A stretch of DNA of 64,000 bases from Euglena gracilis (GCA_039621445.1 CP154956.1:73236205-73300204), one strand, 5' to 3'; positions 43,140-53,831 are shown, counted from the stretch's first letter. The notes: generated by a model from the letters alone, not told the origin. Numbers and translations are program-made.

Positions 43140-44161
43140 AGAACAAGAATTATTTGTGTTTGAAGAAGAGTTGGTAACATTTTGTAATCAAATTTTCTTA
43201 AAATTTATCCCTGAACCCGGGGTTTCGAGGTTCGCTTCGCTGCTCCCATAACCGTTTTTTCTTGCTTTACACACTGGCCCTGGGTATGGGTTTTTGCGCA
43301 AAGTGCCGAAAATCTTTTGGGAAATGTCCTCGGGCACCCAATTTTTGGTGGCCCCCCGAGGTGCTGGGTGGGGGGGACCCAGGGTTCGGTATAAGGAAGG
43401 TGTTTAGGGGTTTAGGTGGGGGGTGTCCCCCCCCTGGACTGGAAGGGGGTCCCGCCAAGCTCCGGCAACCTCCACAAACACAGACAAAGCCAGAAGCGGA
43501 CAACAGCGCTAGGCCAGAAGAGGGGACAAACGGCACCAAAAAGCAGGAAAATTTTGCCCAAGTTCCCAAAATGGCACTTTTGGCCGTTTTTGGAGGATCA
43601 AAAATTTTCGGCCCGACGCTTTGCGGGGGGGGGGGGATGCAAATGCGTTTTGTGAGTGAGTGAGTGTGTGTGTGTTTCTTTGCGTTTTTCAATTTTGGCG
43701 AAATTTGCATTTTGTGTGTGTTTTTTGAGGGTTTTTTTTTGCGTCAAATTACATTTTTTTGCATTTTTTACGGAGGGTCCATGTTGCTCTCCCCCCCCCC
43801 TCTGCGCTCCGCGCCGAGCCGAAAATCGGACCGCACTACTGCTTTGGTGGGTGCCCCCCCCCCTGTTAGACCAGAGGGGGGGGGTTCGACCCCCCTACCT
43901 GCCTTTACATCGAACCTTGGGGATCACCCTCCCCCCCCCCGTCTTAGAAAGAAGCCTGTGCCCAACTGATGTCACCCTGGTTCTATCTTCCAACCTCCAG
44001 TGGAATCCGTACTCAAAGCAGGATAATAAACCCCAAAAAGGGCATCTCGTTTTCACTCTTTAAACATTTCAAAAGGAATTCCAGGAAGCAGCCACTGCGG
44101 TCGGAATTCCGCTCAAAGCATCTTCAACGTCAGGGGAAACTGGGGTGGCTTTAGGGATGTC
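43140..44161. other. Stretch without a recognised gene
   Basis: C/G-run blocks near 43360-43450 and 43785-43945. The 43466-43545 segment is an inverted relative of 6172-6250. No exon with a recognisable domain. Confidence 0.4.
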
Positions 44162-44169
44162 CCCCCTAC

Positions 44170-47100
44170 CAGGCACCTACGGCCGACCAACCAGGGCCGA
44201 CCAGGGCCGACTTGCATGTGGTTGGCCGACCGAAGGGGAATGGATGAAGGAGTTCGGCAGCTTTCCCTCTGGACGACGCAAGCTTTGCAACACACTGGAT
44301 CACTTTTGTTTGTCTTTGTCCTCCAGCTTTTAACCATGCCTCCGCACGGACTGTGGCCCAATGGGTCACTTGGGCGGAGGCAGATGGGACGGTCGGCATT
44401 GATCCAGGTGAGCCAAAGGTAATGCTCTCGTTTCGTGTCTGCTTCTCTGTGTAGGCAACGCTCATTGCACCGATGTGCAAGGTCGTATGTACCCACAACA
44501 AGCGCTTTGAAGCAGCATTGCTACGGATATTACAAAAGGAATTGGGCCAGACAGACAATTTTTGGAGAGTGAACACTCCAAGAAGGTAAAAAAAAAAACG
44601 GAAGGATCGTGAAGAATCAATGCCTGCTCCTGTTTCTCAGGTCGCTGTGAATTCGGTTCCACAAAACATCATCATTCAGGTGCTATTGTGTGCAGAAAAA
44701 TACAAATTGGTCAATTTTCTCTCAAGGTTCAAAGTGCTTTGGAAGCAAAGCCGCTCACAGAGGCTATCGAGACCCCCAAGAAAAAGGCCTAAGGGACTCT
44801 GGACCATTTTGTTTCTCAAGGAAATAAGAAGGAGCAATTCAAGAAAGATTTGGTTGCTGCATTCGCTGCCGCAAATATTCCTCTTGAAGAATTTAAAGCA
44901 AAGGACAATCAATGGTGAACAAACTTTGTTGAGAAAGTTCTTTGAGAAATATGTCTGACTGGATGGTGAAGAGGTTCACATTCCCGATCCCATCAACCTA
45001 CCCACGTGGGGACCCACGTACCCCACGTAATGACCGATGTTATAACATTCATTCTTGTGTGATGTCCTGTCCTTGTTTGTGTGTGTCCACAGACGTCCAT
45101 AAGCTCAGGGACATCATCATGAAAGGGTCCTGGTTTGTGGTGATTGAAGCCGTCGAAACAGATGATCCACGGCCAGATGACCACTATGTTGTTTCTGTCG
45201 CCATGACTTTGCTGTCAGAAGGCGGTGAAGCAGTGGCACCCAAAACGTTTCATATCAAGGTATTCTACCCAACGAGGGTGGACCAAAAAAAATTTGAGCT
45301 CCATCATAGATTGGGTGTTAAGGCTAATTGATTTTCTCCTAATTTTCTTTTGTTGGCGCTTCGTGAGCTTCGCATTCAGTCTTTGGATGTGATTTTGTTT
45401 GTTCATGATAGCGCCAGTTACATGCAACCTGCTGCAGAGCGCATGAGGAAGGAATTGGGGTATTGCAAAATGGTTGAAACCCCATGCTGGGCGCATCTGC
45501 TGAATCTCGTTGGGAACGTTGTGTTCGACAAAAAGCTTTTTGTAGAAGCATTTGAATATGTTCATTGACAAGGTTTGACAACATTTTTGGACTGATTTTA
45601 TTTCCTTGTCACTCGCAGGTTGATCTTTGTGAGGTCTCCATTTTGGAGAACAAAGTGGATGGAACACCAAAAGAAGTGGGAGCATGTCAAAAAGGTCGTC
45701 CAGCAGAAAAGCAGTTCCCAGAGCCACGATCAATGTACGGAGGCAACGACACCCGGTGGGACTCAAAATACCAAGAAGTTGAATACCACCTGAAGTTTTT
45801 TTTTCATTTTCATGCAACCTTTTTACGAACAGGTGCACACCTAGTTTGCCTTCCTTTTTCTAAATGTCTTCATCTCATAGGTTGTCACTGAAAGTGAAAG
45901 CAAGAGCATTGCCAGGCTTTATGACCTCATGAAGTCGTTCGCCAAGACGATCCAAATTCAGTTATGCTTCATTGTTCAAGCTTTGAAGCCTTTGTACACA
46001 GCCATCAAACATTGCAAAAAGACAGTGGCGGAATTCAGGACATCTTGGGAGAATTTGCAAGGTTCATCACAATATTTGCCTTGCGGATTCTCTTGTATCG
46101 TGCTTTATACAGGCTAAAAGCAAATTTTCAGGAAATTCAAGAACGAGGACAGTGGCTGCCAGAGGTCGAACAACTTCTGAAAAGGCATATTCGGATTACA
46201 TCTCCTAAATAAAGGCTTGTTGCAAGGTATTTAATTGGTCTAATATGTGATGCTGTGCTGCATTTTGGGGTGCTTTGACCCAATCCAAAGCCAAAACCAT
46301 TTTCTCCTCGCTCATTATGTCTGCATTGCAGGCGATCGTTGGCAAGATGGACAACAAAATGCATTGTGTTATGGTGCAACCATGCACAGCTTTTTGTTAC
46401 CCAAACACTCCGGCTCATCATACTGGAAGGATTTTCAGATTTGTGCACCAAAACAAAATTCATTGTGCTATGGTAATTCATGATTGACAATGAAAGTTTC
46501 TAAGTCAAACGTCAAATTGAAATGATTGGGATATTTTTGACCATGCATGTCAAAGTCGCATTTGCAGACAAGCAAGATGCCACCCACGAAGGTGATGTGT
46601 GAGCGGGTTCCGCTGGTTCATGCCACAGAGTGGGAACGTTATATCACTCTGCCTTCCCAACAACCTCCACCATCTTCCACAGCTGGTCGCATCAGCTGGT
46701 GGATGTCACAAATTTACCAATACCTCGTTGGTTTGGAATGAAATGTGGGGTGGTTGTGCATCTCTTGCCAAAGCAGGGTCAGCCATTCTTTTGGAATTTG
46801 GTGAGAAGGGGGCCATTGTGGTTCCAACATTTGGGTCGTGAGCAATGGTTTGGTTCCGCATCGCTGATTTTCCCACGCTTGCACCTGTTGCATGGCCTAT
46901 CTGCAGGCTCCACGTTCATCTGCTCAAATGGAGGGAAATTTTTTATTGCTCGGTCACACAACAGGCTGGTACGAATCAGGATGCAAAAGATTGAATTTTT
47001 CGATACCGTCAAATTTTTTTCCTTCATACCAGCTTTTTTTCCATCCAAACATCGGATCGCTTGAATATGTCTGATGTGACGCTCACCTCCCTAGCCTTTA

Positions 47101-47371
47101 TTTACATGAACAAGAGCTTGTTTGGCATGTGCGGCTCTGCGTGAAGAGCCGCACATTGACCTTTGCATCGTTTTTTTTGTGCTCTGATGGCTCGGCTTAT
47201 GGGGCACTTCCTTTTGATCTTGGCGAGACAAATCAGAAAATCATTGCATCCCTTCACATTTTTTCTGTGACGGATACTCCCACCTATGGCCGACTATTTG
47301 CCGACCAGGGCTGACCGGGGCCGACCAGGGCCGACCCGAGCACCAAAATGGGAAGTGACCATAGGTGCCTG
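44170..47371. mobile_element. hAT transposon with TIRs, 8-bp TSD and degenerate transposase
   Basis: 3,202 bp. Left end CAGGCACCTACGGCC. The right end read in reverse is CAGGCACCTATGGTC, so 13 of 15 bases match. Perfect 8-bp target duplication CCCCCTAC at 44162-44169 and 47372-47379. Both ends carry subterminal GGCCGACCAGGGCCGAC repeats (about 44183-44212 and 47299-47337), which probably bind transposase. The interior has relics of a hAT transposase on the + strand. Confidence 0.93.
44330..46213 (+). pseudogene. hAT transposase relic (CGBP1-like/DUF659 type)
   Basis: Fragments in family order: LDHFVSQ and KKDLVAAFAAANIPLEEF (44799-44900), LLRKFFEKYV then EVHIPDPINL after a frame change near 44918, KGSWFVVIEAVETDD (from about 45121, where intact relatives have VDETTD), VILFVHDSASYMQPAAERM (from 45388), CWAHLLNLVGNVV (from about 45484) and GGNDTRWDSKYQEVEY (from about 45739). 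In-frame TAA (44790) and TGA (44917) and shifts break it. Two short GT-AG introns may be present (44586-44640 and 45573-45618). No C-terminal dimerisation domain was recognised. It was not rebuilt here. Confidence 0.75.
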
Positions 47372-47394
47372 CCCCCTACCCCTACCCCTCTGCA

Positions 47395-49768
47395 TGGGGC
47401 TCGCCCCTGACGCCCACCGTCCTGGCCCACGCCCAGTCTGACGAGGACGCGGAGCTGCTCTGGGCGTGGGCGGCGCAACTGCTGCGGCCCAGCCTGCCCT
47501 CCCTTTCACTGGTCTGGACCCTGGAGTCGTTGGAAGCCGGCAGCCCCCCGAGGGACCAGACAGGCCTTTTTTTGGTTTTTGGGTAATGTGTGCATGTTTT
47601 TTTCCCCCATTGGCATGAGGGCCATTGCACCCTTTTCATTTGGGTGCAGTGCTTGCTGGCTCAGCCCTGCCCACCACCCCTGCCCCCCCCCGCCGGGGAG
47701 GTGGGCTGCCCCCAACCCCGCAGGACGTCGCCTGGCACCTCGACGCGTACCGGTGGCTGCCGGGGGCCACCGTGGCCCGGGCCCCGGGGCCAGAGACGGT
47801 GGCGGAGCTGCGGGCGGCGGCGGAGGCGCTGGCGGAGTGCTGCGACAATGCGGAGCAGCTGTGGCAGTTCTACCACCGCGTGAAGGAGGGCTGCCCCGCC
47901 CGGGGGAGTTGCCGACGGCACAGCGCTGACGAGGACATGGTGAGTGATGGCCCGACCTTGCCATTAGGATTTATTTTTTGGGCTGGGTTGGTAGATTTGG
48001 TGTGGCGAGTAGTGTACAAAGAACTGCAGGAGCTGAATGGTTTTCAACTATCAGTCAACAATAAAACCTCCTTTGCGCTGTGCCATCTTTTGGCAGCGCT
48101 TGACATTTTCAAACACCACTGTGGTGGCCAATTTGGCCAACCTCCCCCATAAGTCGGCAATTGGTGAGAGGCAGGAATGCCCCCTCATCAAAACACCACA
48201 AATGGAAACCAAAAAAAGCTTTTGTTTGGTATTTTTTGTGTGATCAGAATGGGTAAATTTAAACTGCCTTAGGTTGGCTCAAAATGACAAAAATGGAAGT
48301 GTCAGGCTTACCACCATTGGTAATGGTCACCAGGGAATTTCTTAAGCCGGAGGGTACCCTACCCCCCGGGGGGAGGGGGTCCAGCCAGCCAGCAGCTCAA
48401 ATCCAGCCAGCAGCCCAAATTCGGGCTGGGAGCCCCCCCCCCCCGGGGTCGACTGGAATAAAGTCGGGTCCAGCCCGGCTTTATTCCCCCCAGCCTTGAT
48501 CTGGCTCCATCCACCAAAATGTCGAAAATGGCAAAAATGGGTTAGAAAATTTTGGTTTTCACCGACCCAGCCCAGCCCAGCCCCCTCCAGCCCCGGACCC
48601 CCCCCCTCCCCCCCCACCCCCCCGGGGGGGGTCCAGCCAGCAGCTCAAATCCAGCCAGCAGCCTTTTTGCCAGCCGGAGGCTGGACCCCCCCCCCCGGGG
48701 TGCTTAAGAAATTCCCTGATGGTCACCCCTGGGTGGCAATTGCTCCCCCCCCTTGAGCAATGATCAAACCCCTACGGACTGCCCAATTAGCTAAAACCCC
48801 TGAAATCGTACCCCCAATGTATTGGGTGCTATGAAATTCAAATATATTGCAATGATGATAACGATAATGATGTGTCCACTAATGTGTGATCCCAGGACAC
48901 CTTTCCATGTTTTGTTTTTCCCTTGCTTTGTCCAACAATTGCCGTGGGGTTAATGATACCATCAATTCAATGCAAGTGTTGTTGCGACACCGTGATCAGT
49001 ATAAGTCGGGTAGTATCAACACACTGATAATTGTTATTTCACGGCCTCCACAGGAAACCCAACACCGCAAACCCAGTTCTGTGATCCGGTGATCCGGGGC
49101 AGGCTTTTGCTTAAGTGATTGCAGTACCCCCCGGGGGGGGGCTGGACTGCAGCTAGTCCAAATTTGGCTAGTGGGTTTTCTAGCAGACCCCCCGGGGGGT
49201 CCGCTAGCAGGGCTAGCTAGTGGAAATATTTTTTCCAGTGACCGGCGCGAAGCGCCGGAAAATTTTTTTGGGACCCCCCAAAATGGCCAAAAATGCCCAT
49301 TTTTGGCCATTTTTGGGAATTTTGGGAACAAAATCAGCCAAAAACCTGTTAAAAACCTCATTTTTCCAGTCCGGGGGACCCCCGGACCCCCCCCCCCGGG
49401 GGGGAGGAAGGTCTAGCTAGTCCACTTTTTCCAGTGTCTAGCCGATTGGCTAGCCAGTACCCCCCCCGCCGGGGTCCTTAAGCAAAAGCCTGATCCGGGG
49501 CGTGGTCGTTGGGGCCCCGTGGTTGGTGGTGCTCACTTTCGCACGCCAATGCCACACCGCCCACCTCCCCAGCGCCCCCGTGCCCGCTGCGGTGGCGGCA
49601 GCGCTGCAGCCGGTCTTCCTGGCCCGGCTGCCGGTGCTGTTCCAACAGTGGGTTGAGCGCCTCCACGACCCGCGGGAGATCGAGGCCATCTCCGAGGCGC
49701 TGCGGGCGTGGAAGCCGGCGTACGACGCGGTGGACAGCACCCTGGCCGACCTCGCCCTGAACCGCGTC
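47395..49768 (+). CDS. Unrecognised host gene, three linked exons (partial)
   Basis: Exons ~47395-47486, 47714-47917 and 49612-49768 join in frame through two nonconventional introns. The product includes HAQSDEDAELLWAWAAQLLR, TPQDVAWHLDAYRWLPGA, AEALAECCDNAEQLWQFYHR, VFLARLPVLFQQWVERL and EIEAISEALRAWKPAYDAV. It is helical and Leu/Ala-rich with no signal peptide or membrane segment seen. I do not recognise the family. Exons at 52006 and 53832-54185 may continue it. The hAT element inserted just upstream of the first exon. Confidence 0.6.
47487..47713 (+). other. Nonconventional intron
   Basis: Begins GCCCAGCCT (CAG at +4 to +6) and ends GGGCTGCCCCC (CTG at -8 to -6). CAGCCT pairs with GGGCTG including one G-U. 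CG plus A joins in frame. Confidence 0.8.
48331..48718. mobile_element. hAT-like MITE with perfect 8-bp TSD
   Basis: Inverted ends CAGGGAATTTCTTAAG, with the right end ending CTTAAGAAATTCCCTG. Target duplication ATGGTCAC at 48323-48330 and 48719-48726. 388 bp, non-coding, with C/G runs and GTCCAGCC/AGCAGC repeats inside. Confidence 0.93.
49100..49492. mobile_element. hAT-like MITE with perfect 8-bp TSD
   Basis: Inverted ends CAGGCTTTTGCTTAAG and CTTAAGCAAAAGCCTG. Target duplication ATCCGGGG at 49092-49099 and 49493-49500. 393 bp. The core contains the hairpin CCGGCGCGAAGCGCCGG and GCTAG-rich segments. Confidence 0.93.
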
Positions 49769-52005
49769 CCCCAGGGAGTCACGGAATTGCGGACACAGTT
49801 CCGGCGCAAAGCAGATTTTTTGAGGGCTGAGGCGCACTGCGGGGGTTTGTGTTTGGCAGGTGCAAGAAAATGGGGGGCGAGTCCCAAACCACCTTGACCG
49901 GGGGGAGAACAGGTGAGCAACAGCTTTTTAGTGAAAAAAAAAGAAGACTAAGGTGAGCAATTGTCTGGTCCACACCAGCCGCGGGCAGCGGGTGCCTCTT
50001 GCGGCCGCCATGTCCCCTCCGTAAAGCCCTGCTGGGGAGGAGCTCCTCGCCCTCGCCCTTTCCCCAACGCTGGAGGCCCCCCAGTGACCGCCCCTCCGCG
50101 GAACCATCGCCAGGCAATGCCGTAGACCCATCCTTCCCCCGCTCCCCTGCACCCTGCTTTCCTTTTGGACCTGACCTGCGCATATCGATCTCCTCCATCT
50201 TTGTGGGCTCGCCGCCTGTACCGTGTTAATGGAGTGTGCGGCTTTCATTGTCGACGTGGAGGAGTGATCCTTTTGTCCCCTTTTTCAGAGCATTCATTTC
50301 ACTCTGGAAGTAATTTCTCATGGACAATTTTCACAAGGATGTGGTACATCTCCCCCCCCCTGGGACACTCTCCTGCCCGAGAACCTGTCAGGGTGCCGCC
50401 CGGGAAACTGTCAGGGTCCCTGGTGGGTGGGTCGGAAGTTGCAGGGTCCCTGGCATACAATCATTTAGTCACTGGCCAACCCCTCCCCCAGGGGATGACT
50501 GGTTTTTGTGGGTTTGTGGTAGGGGGTCCGGCAAGAAGCCACTAAAGTGTCCGGCGCCAAAGGCGCCGGAAAATTCCTTGGGCTTGTTTTTCACGTTTGT
50601 GGTCAAATTTTCTTTAAATTCCAGAGTGGCTGACCCCCACTAGTACCCCCCCCCCCCTATGTCCAACGACCCCCCTGTGTCCAATGACCACCCCCCCCCC
50701 GGTCAGAGGACACCTTTTCGGAGGTTTGACCAAATTTTTGGTCCCGGCGCGAAGCGCCGGGACGGAAAATTTTGCCCAAAAATTGGCCAAAAATTTGGCC
50801 AAAATGCCATTTTTGACACTTTTTGGACAAAAATTTGTCAAAATTGCCCAAAATTTTCGGCGCAAAGCGCCGGAAGGGAAAATTTGGGCATTTTTGGGTG
50901 GGTAGGGACCCGGGTACCCACCAACTTTTTTTTGACCCCATGTCCAACGACCACCCCCCCCCCCCGCTCAGAGGACAGAGGTTACCGGTCATTGGACATA
51001 GGGGGGGGGTAGTGACTGACTGGTATTCTGAAGAAAGAAAAGTGAGTGACCGGTTTTTGGAAGAGTGGAAGTGACCCCCCCGGGGGTTGGTAAAAAAAAG
51101 TGACCCCCCCCCCGGTATTGGCCAAAAAAAAACTGTCAGGGTTTTTGGCACCGGCCAACCTGTCGTGCAGAAGCCCAGTACCGGCCAACCTGTGACAGTT
51201 TCCGGAGGGCAGGCAGTAGGTCTGCTGCTTTGTGTGACTCTTGCGTGGTGCTGTGGTGGTGGGGAGGGGCACCCCCCCCACCTCCCGGGTGGGTGGTCGA
51301 CCCCTCTGGCAGGAAAGACCCCTCCCGCTTCAAAAAATTCCCTGCTCTTGGGCTTTGGTTTCGATGCTGGAGACCCAGTATTTTCCCCCAAAAATCCCCC
51401 CAGTGTAAAACCCACTTGGAGAGCTTGGATTTGGCGACCTACCCCTTACCCCATGTCCAGCGCCTCTCCCCCCCCCCTGGCCGGAGGACACTTTTTCAAA
51501 GGTTTGGCCAGATTTTTGGCCTGGCAGAAGGGCTGGGCCGAACATTTTTGCGCCAAAAGAACTGGCCAAAAAAAAACCCCGCCAAAGTGCCACTTTTTGG
51601 CATTTTTTTGTGAGGATTCGTCAACATTTTCGGCGCAAGCACCAGAAGGAAAATTTTGCCTTTTTGGGGAGGGATTCCAGGTATGCCATCGACTTTTTGA
51701 CCCCTTGTCCAATAACCACCGCCCCCTTCCCCCTCCCCCCGTTGGAGGACAGGGTCACCAATCGTTGGACACAGGGGGGGTAATAGGCTCGCACCCCTGA
51801 GGAAGCGCCGACAGGCACCGCACCAGGAGTGCAAGACAGGAAGAGCGGGGTGGAATGTTTCATCATTTTGGCTTTGGCATCCCTTCTCAAGTGCTGGCAT
51901 TGTGCATCTCAGCATATGCCCCTGGGGTATTGAGACATTGGGCTGAAACAGGGCTGTATGGGAAGGCCTGGTATTCTCCATTCTTGGCCCTCCCGCAGGC
52001 CCCCC
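49769..52005. other. Repeat-rich stretch, probably intronic
   Basis: No certain exon. Holds the GGAAACTGTCA element at 50403-51203 and C/G-run cassettes with GGCGCC hairpins at 50552-50570, 50744-50762 and 50860-50874. CAGGGCTGTATGGGAAGG near 51949-51966 matches the inner arm of the element at 1745. Confidence 0.5.
50403..51203. mobile_element. Element with GGAAACTGTCA inverted ends
   Basis: Left end GGAAACTGTCA at 50403-50413, exact inverse at 51193-51203. Interior CTGTCAGGG and ACCGGCCAACCTGTC repeats are shared with 41165-41668. Includes C/G-run cassettes with GTCCAACGACC and TGACTGACTGGT motifs. No target duplication found. Confidence 0.55.
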
Positions 52006-52120
52006 ATGACGGCCATCATCGAGAACCTGCAGGCCCGGGGTGGGCAGTACTACCAGGGCGATGAGGAGGCGAACGACACGCTGTGCCCCTCCCTCTCTCT
52101 GAAGCAGCGGGCCATTGGGT
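52006..52120 (+). CDS. Possible exon, unassigned
   Basis: GC-rich frame from ATG: MTAIIENLQARGGQYYQGDE, then EANDTLCPSLSLKQR. It may be part of the gene at 47395. No family recognised. Confidence 0.45.
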
Positions 52121-52269
52121 TTGGCACAGACCCCCCGGGATGGCCCCCTGTTCTCCAATAATTTAAAGCAAAAAAAACAGCTGTATGTGCTCTTGTTGTA
52201 CCACAATCACATTTTTTGAAGACTTTGTGCCCCCCCAGGGTTTGAAAGAAAGAGCATGTCGGTAAAACG

Positions 52270-52415
52270 TCAATAATTAAGTGTGCGAAATGTCAACGAA
52301 GTGTGTGAAACGTCAAGTCAGTGTGTGAAATGCCTCCATCAATATTTTCATAATTGTCAAGTGGCGTCTGTAAAGCGGCATGTGCGTCGCCTTGGGCTTT
52401 GTTTGCTCCAACCGC
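52270..52415 (+). pseudogene. Possible zinc-finger relic of a second transposase
   Basis: A frame reads CVKCLHQYFHNCQVASVKRH, a C-x2-C...H spacing seen in BED-like fingers at the N-terminus of hAT transposases. The frame opens no further. Weak and isolated. Confidence 0.25.
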
Positions 52416-52620
52416 GGCCGATCGGACACATGGCATTCTTGTATCTCACCAGCCTTCCCTCCACCAGCGTCCTCCATATTTTTGACCCCCCCCATGGAAG
52501 GACAGTCCAATGGTTGTGAATGCTCACCCGACCAGAAAAGCAATCTTGTGATCCTCCAACCCCTTGCATATTCAACCTACGACAGAGGATTCATTCGTGT
52601 ATTGCCAAATGGTGTTCGCC

Positions 52621-53109
52621 AGGGGGGGGGAATTGATATCCGCAATTTTTCCGCAATTTCCGCAATTTTCCGCAATTTCCGCAATTTTCCGCAATTTCCG
52701 CAATTTTCCGCAATTTTTCACCATTTTTTTGAAGAATTTTTTCCCCACCACCGAAGATGGAAGATGCAATGAGTTCAAGCCATTCTTCAAATGGATCAAC
52801 AGGTGTGCTATTGTGTTTTGTTGTCCCCCCCCAGTTTACCAATTTTTCTCACAGGTGCACCACTGGTCACAGGATTGGGTGCGTCCCACCTGTGCAAAGA
52901 ACATCAAGCGTGTTGATTTGTGCTCGCCTGCATCGACGTGGGTGTTGCGGTGTTCTGAACCTCACAATTGAAAATTTTCTAAGTCCCCCCAAGCAGAAAT
53001 GTGTATACCCAATATCAATTTTTCCGCAATTTTTCCGCAATTTCCGCAATTTTTCCGCAATTTTTCCGCAATTTTTCCGAAGGCCTCCGATATCAATTTC
53101 CCCCCCCCT
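52621..53109. mobile_element. MITE-like insertion with 9-bp direct repeats and intron-like ends
   Basis: Flanked by GTGTTCGCC at 52612-52620 and 53110-53118. Inverted ends are AGGGGGGGGGAATTGATATC and, read in reverse at the right, AGGGGGGGGGAAATTGATA. Both flanking frames are open, and removing the insertion plus one repeat copy leaves one continuous frame (CQMVFA then KLYASACG). Next to the ends are blocks of TTTTCCGCAA minisatellite (52638-52720 and 53020-53085). Confidence 0.75.
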
Positions 53110-53504
53110 GTGTTCGCCAAACTGTATGCTTCCGCTTGTGGCAGCCAGGATGTTGCGTCACCGCCCCAAAGCACTTCACCTTCAAGTGAGGGGGTATTTG
53201 TTTCTTCTCAAACGAATCTACAAAACTGACTCTGATAACAGCGTCATTGATTTGTTTGAGTCCATGAAGCAACCCGTTTGTATATTCTTGGTACTTTTTT
53301 TCCCGCTTAGGAAACCTTATTCCAAGCCCTTCCTTACCCTCATATTCATGACAATCATCAAAAAGTTTGCATTCAGTCCATAAAGCTGTGGTCCCGGGCT
53401 ATCCTGGTTCAGCATCTTGAACATCAAGGTCTTTGCTGTGTTCATGACCATCGGCAACCTATTCGCCATTGGAGGCACGATGTTCCTCATTGGTGTGTTT
53501 TGAG

Positions 53505-53509
53505 AGAGA

Positions 53510-53542
<33 letters not shown>

Positions 53543-53586
53543 TCCATGGGAAAGGGAGGGAAAGGGAAAGGCAAGGGAAACCCACG

Positions 53587-53619
<33 letters not shown>

Positions 53620-53621
53620 TC
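53505..53621. repeat. (GA)n microsatellite blocks
   Basis: Two GA tracts (about 53505-53543 and 53593-53621) separated by GGGAAAGG-rich sequence. Confidence 0.95.
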
Positions 53622-53831
53622 CATGACAAGCCCACCCGCAGAGCATGAGCGCCCAGTCACCAGGTGGTCTGGTCGGGGGCATCGACAAGGAAGGCCCGGC
53701 TGGATCCGAAACCACCCGGCTCCTTTACCGCTGTGTGCGGAAAAGAGAGAGAGACACACAGGAAACCGCAGCCACCCCACAACGGGTGGAACAAAGTCCC
53801 AGGCTTCCTTCCAGACAACTAGCGCTTGCGA

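Larger units (their letters stand above)
47918..49611 (+). other. Nonconventional intron carrying two MITEs
   Basis: Begins GCACAGCGC (CAG at +4 to +6) and ends GCGCTGCAGCC (CTG at -8 to -6). CAGCGC and GCGCTG are perfectly complementary over 6 bp. CG plus G joins in frame. Contains MITEs at 48331-48718 and 49100-49492. Confidence 0.85.
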
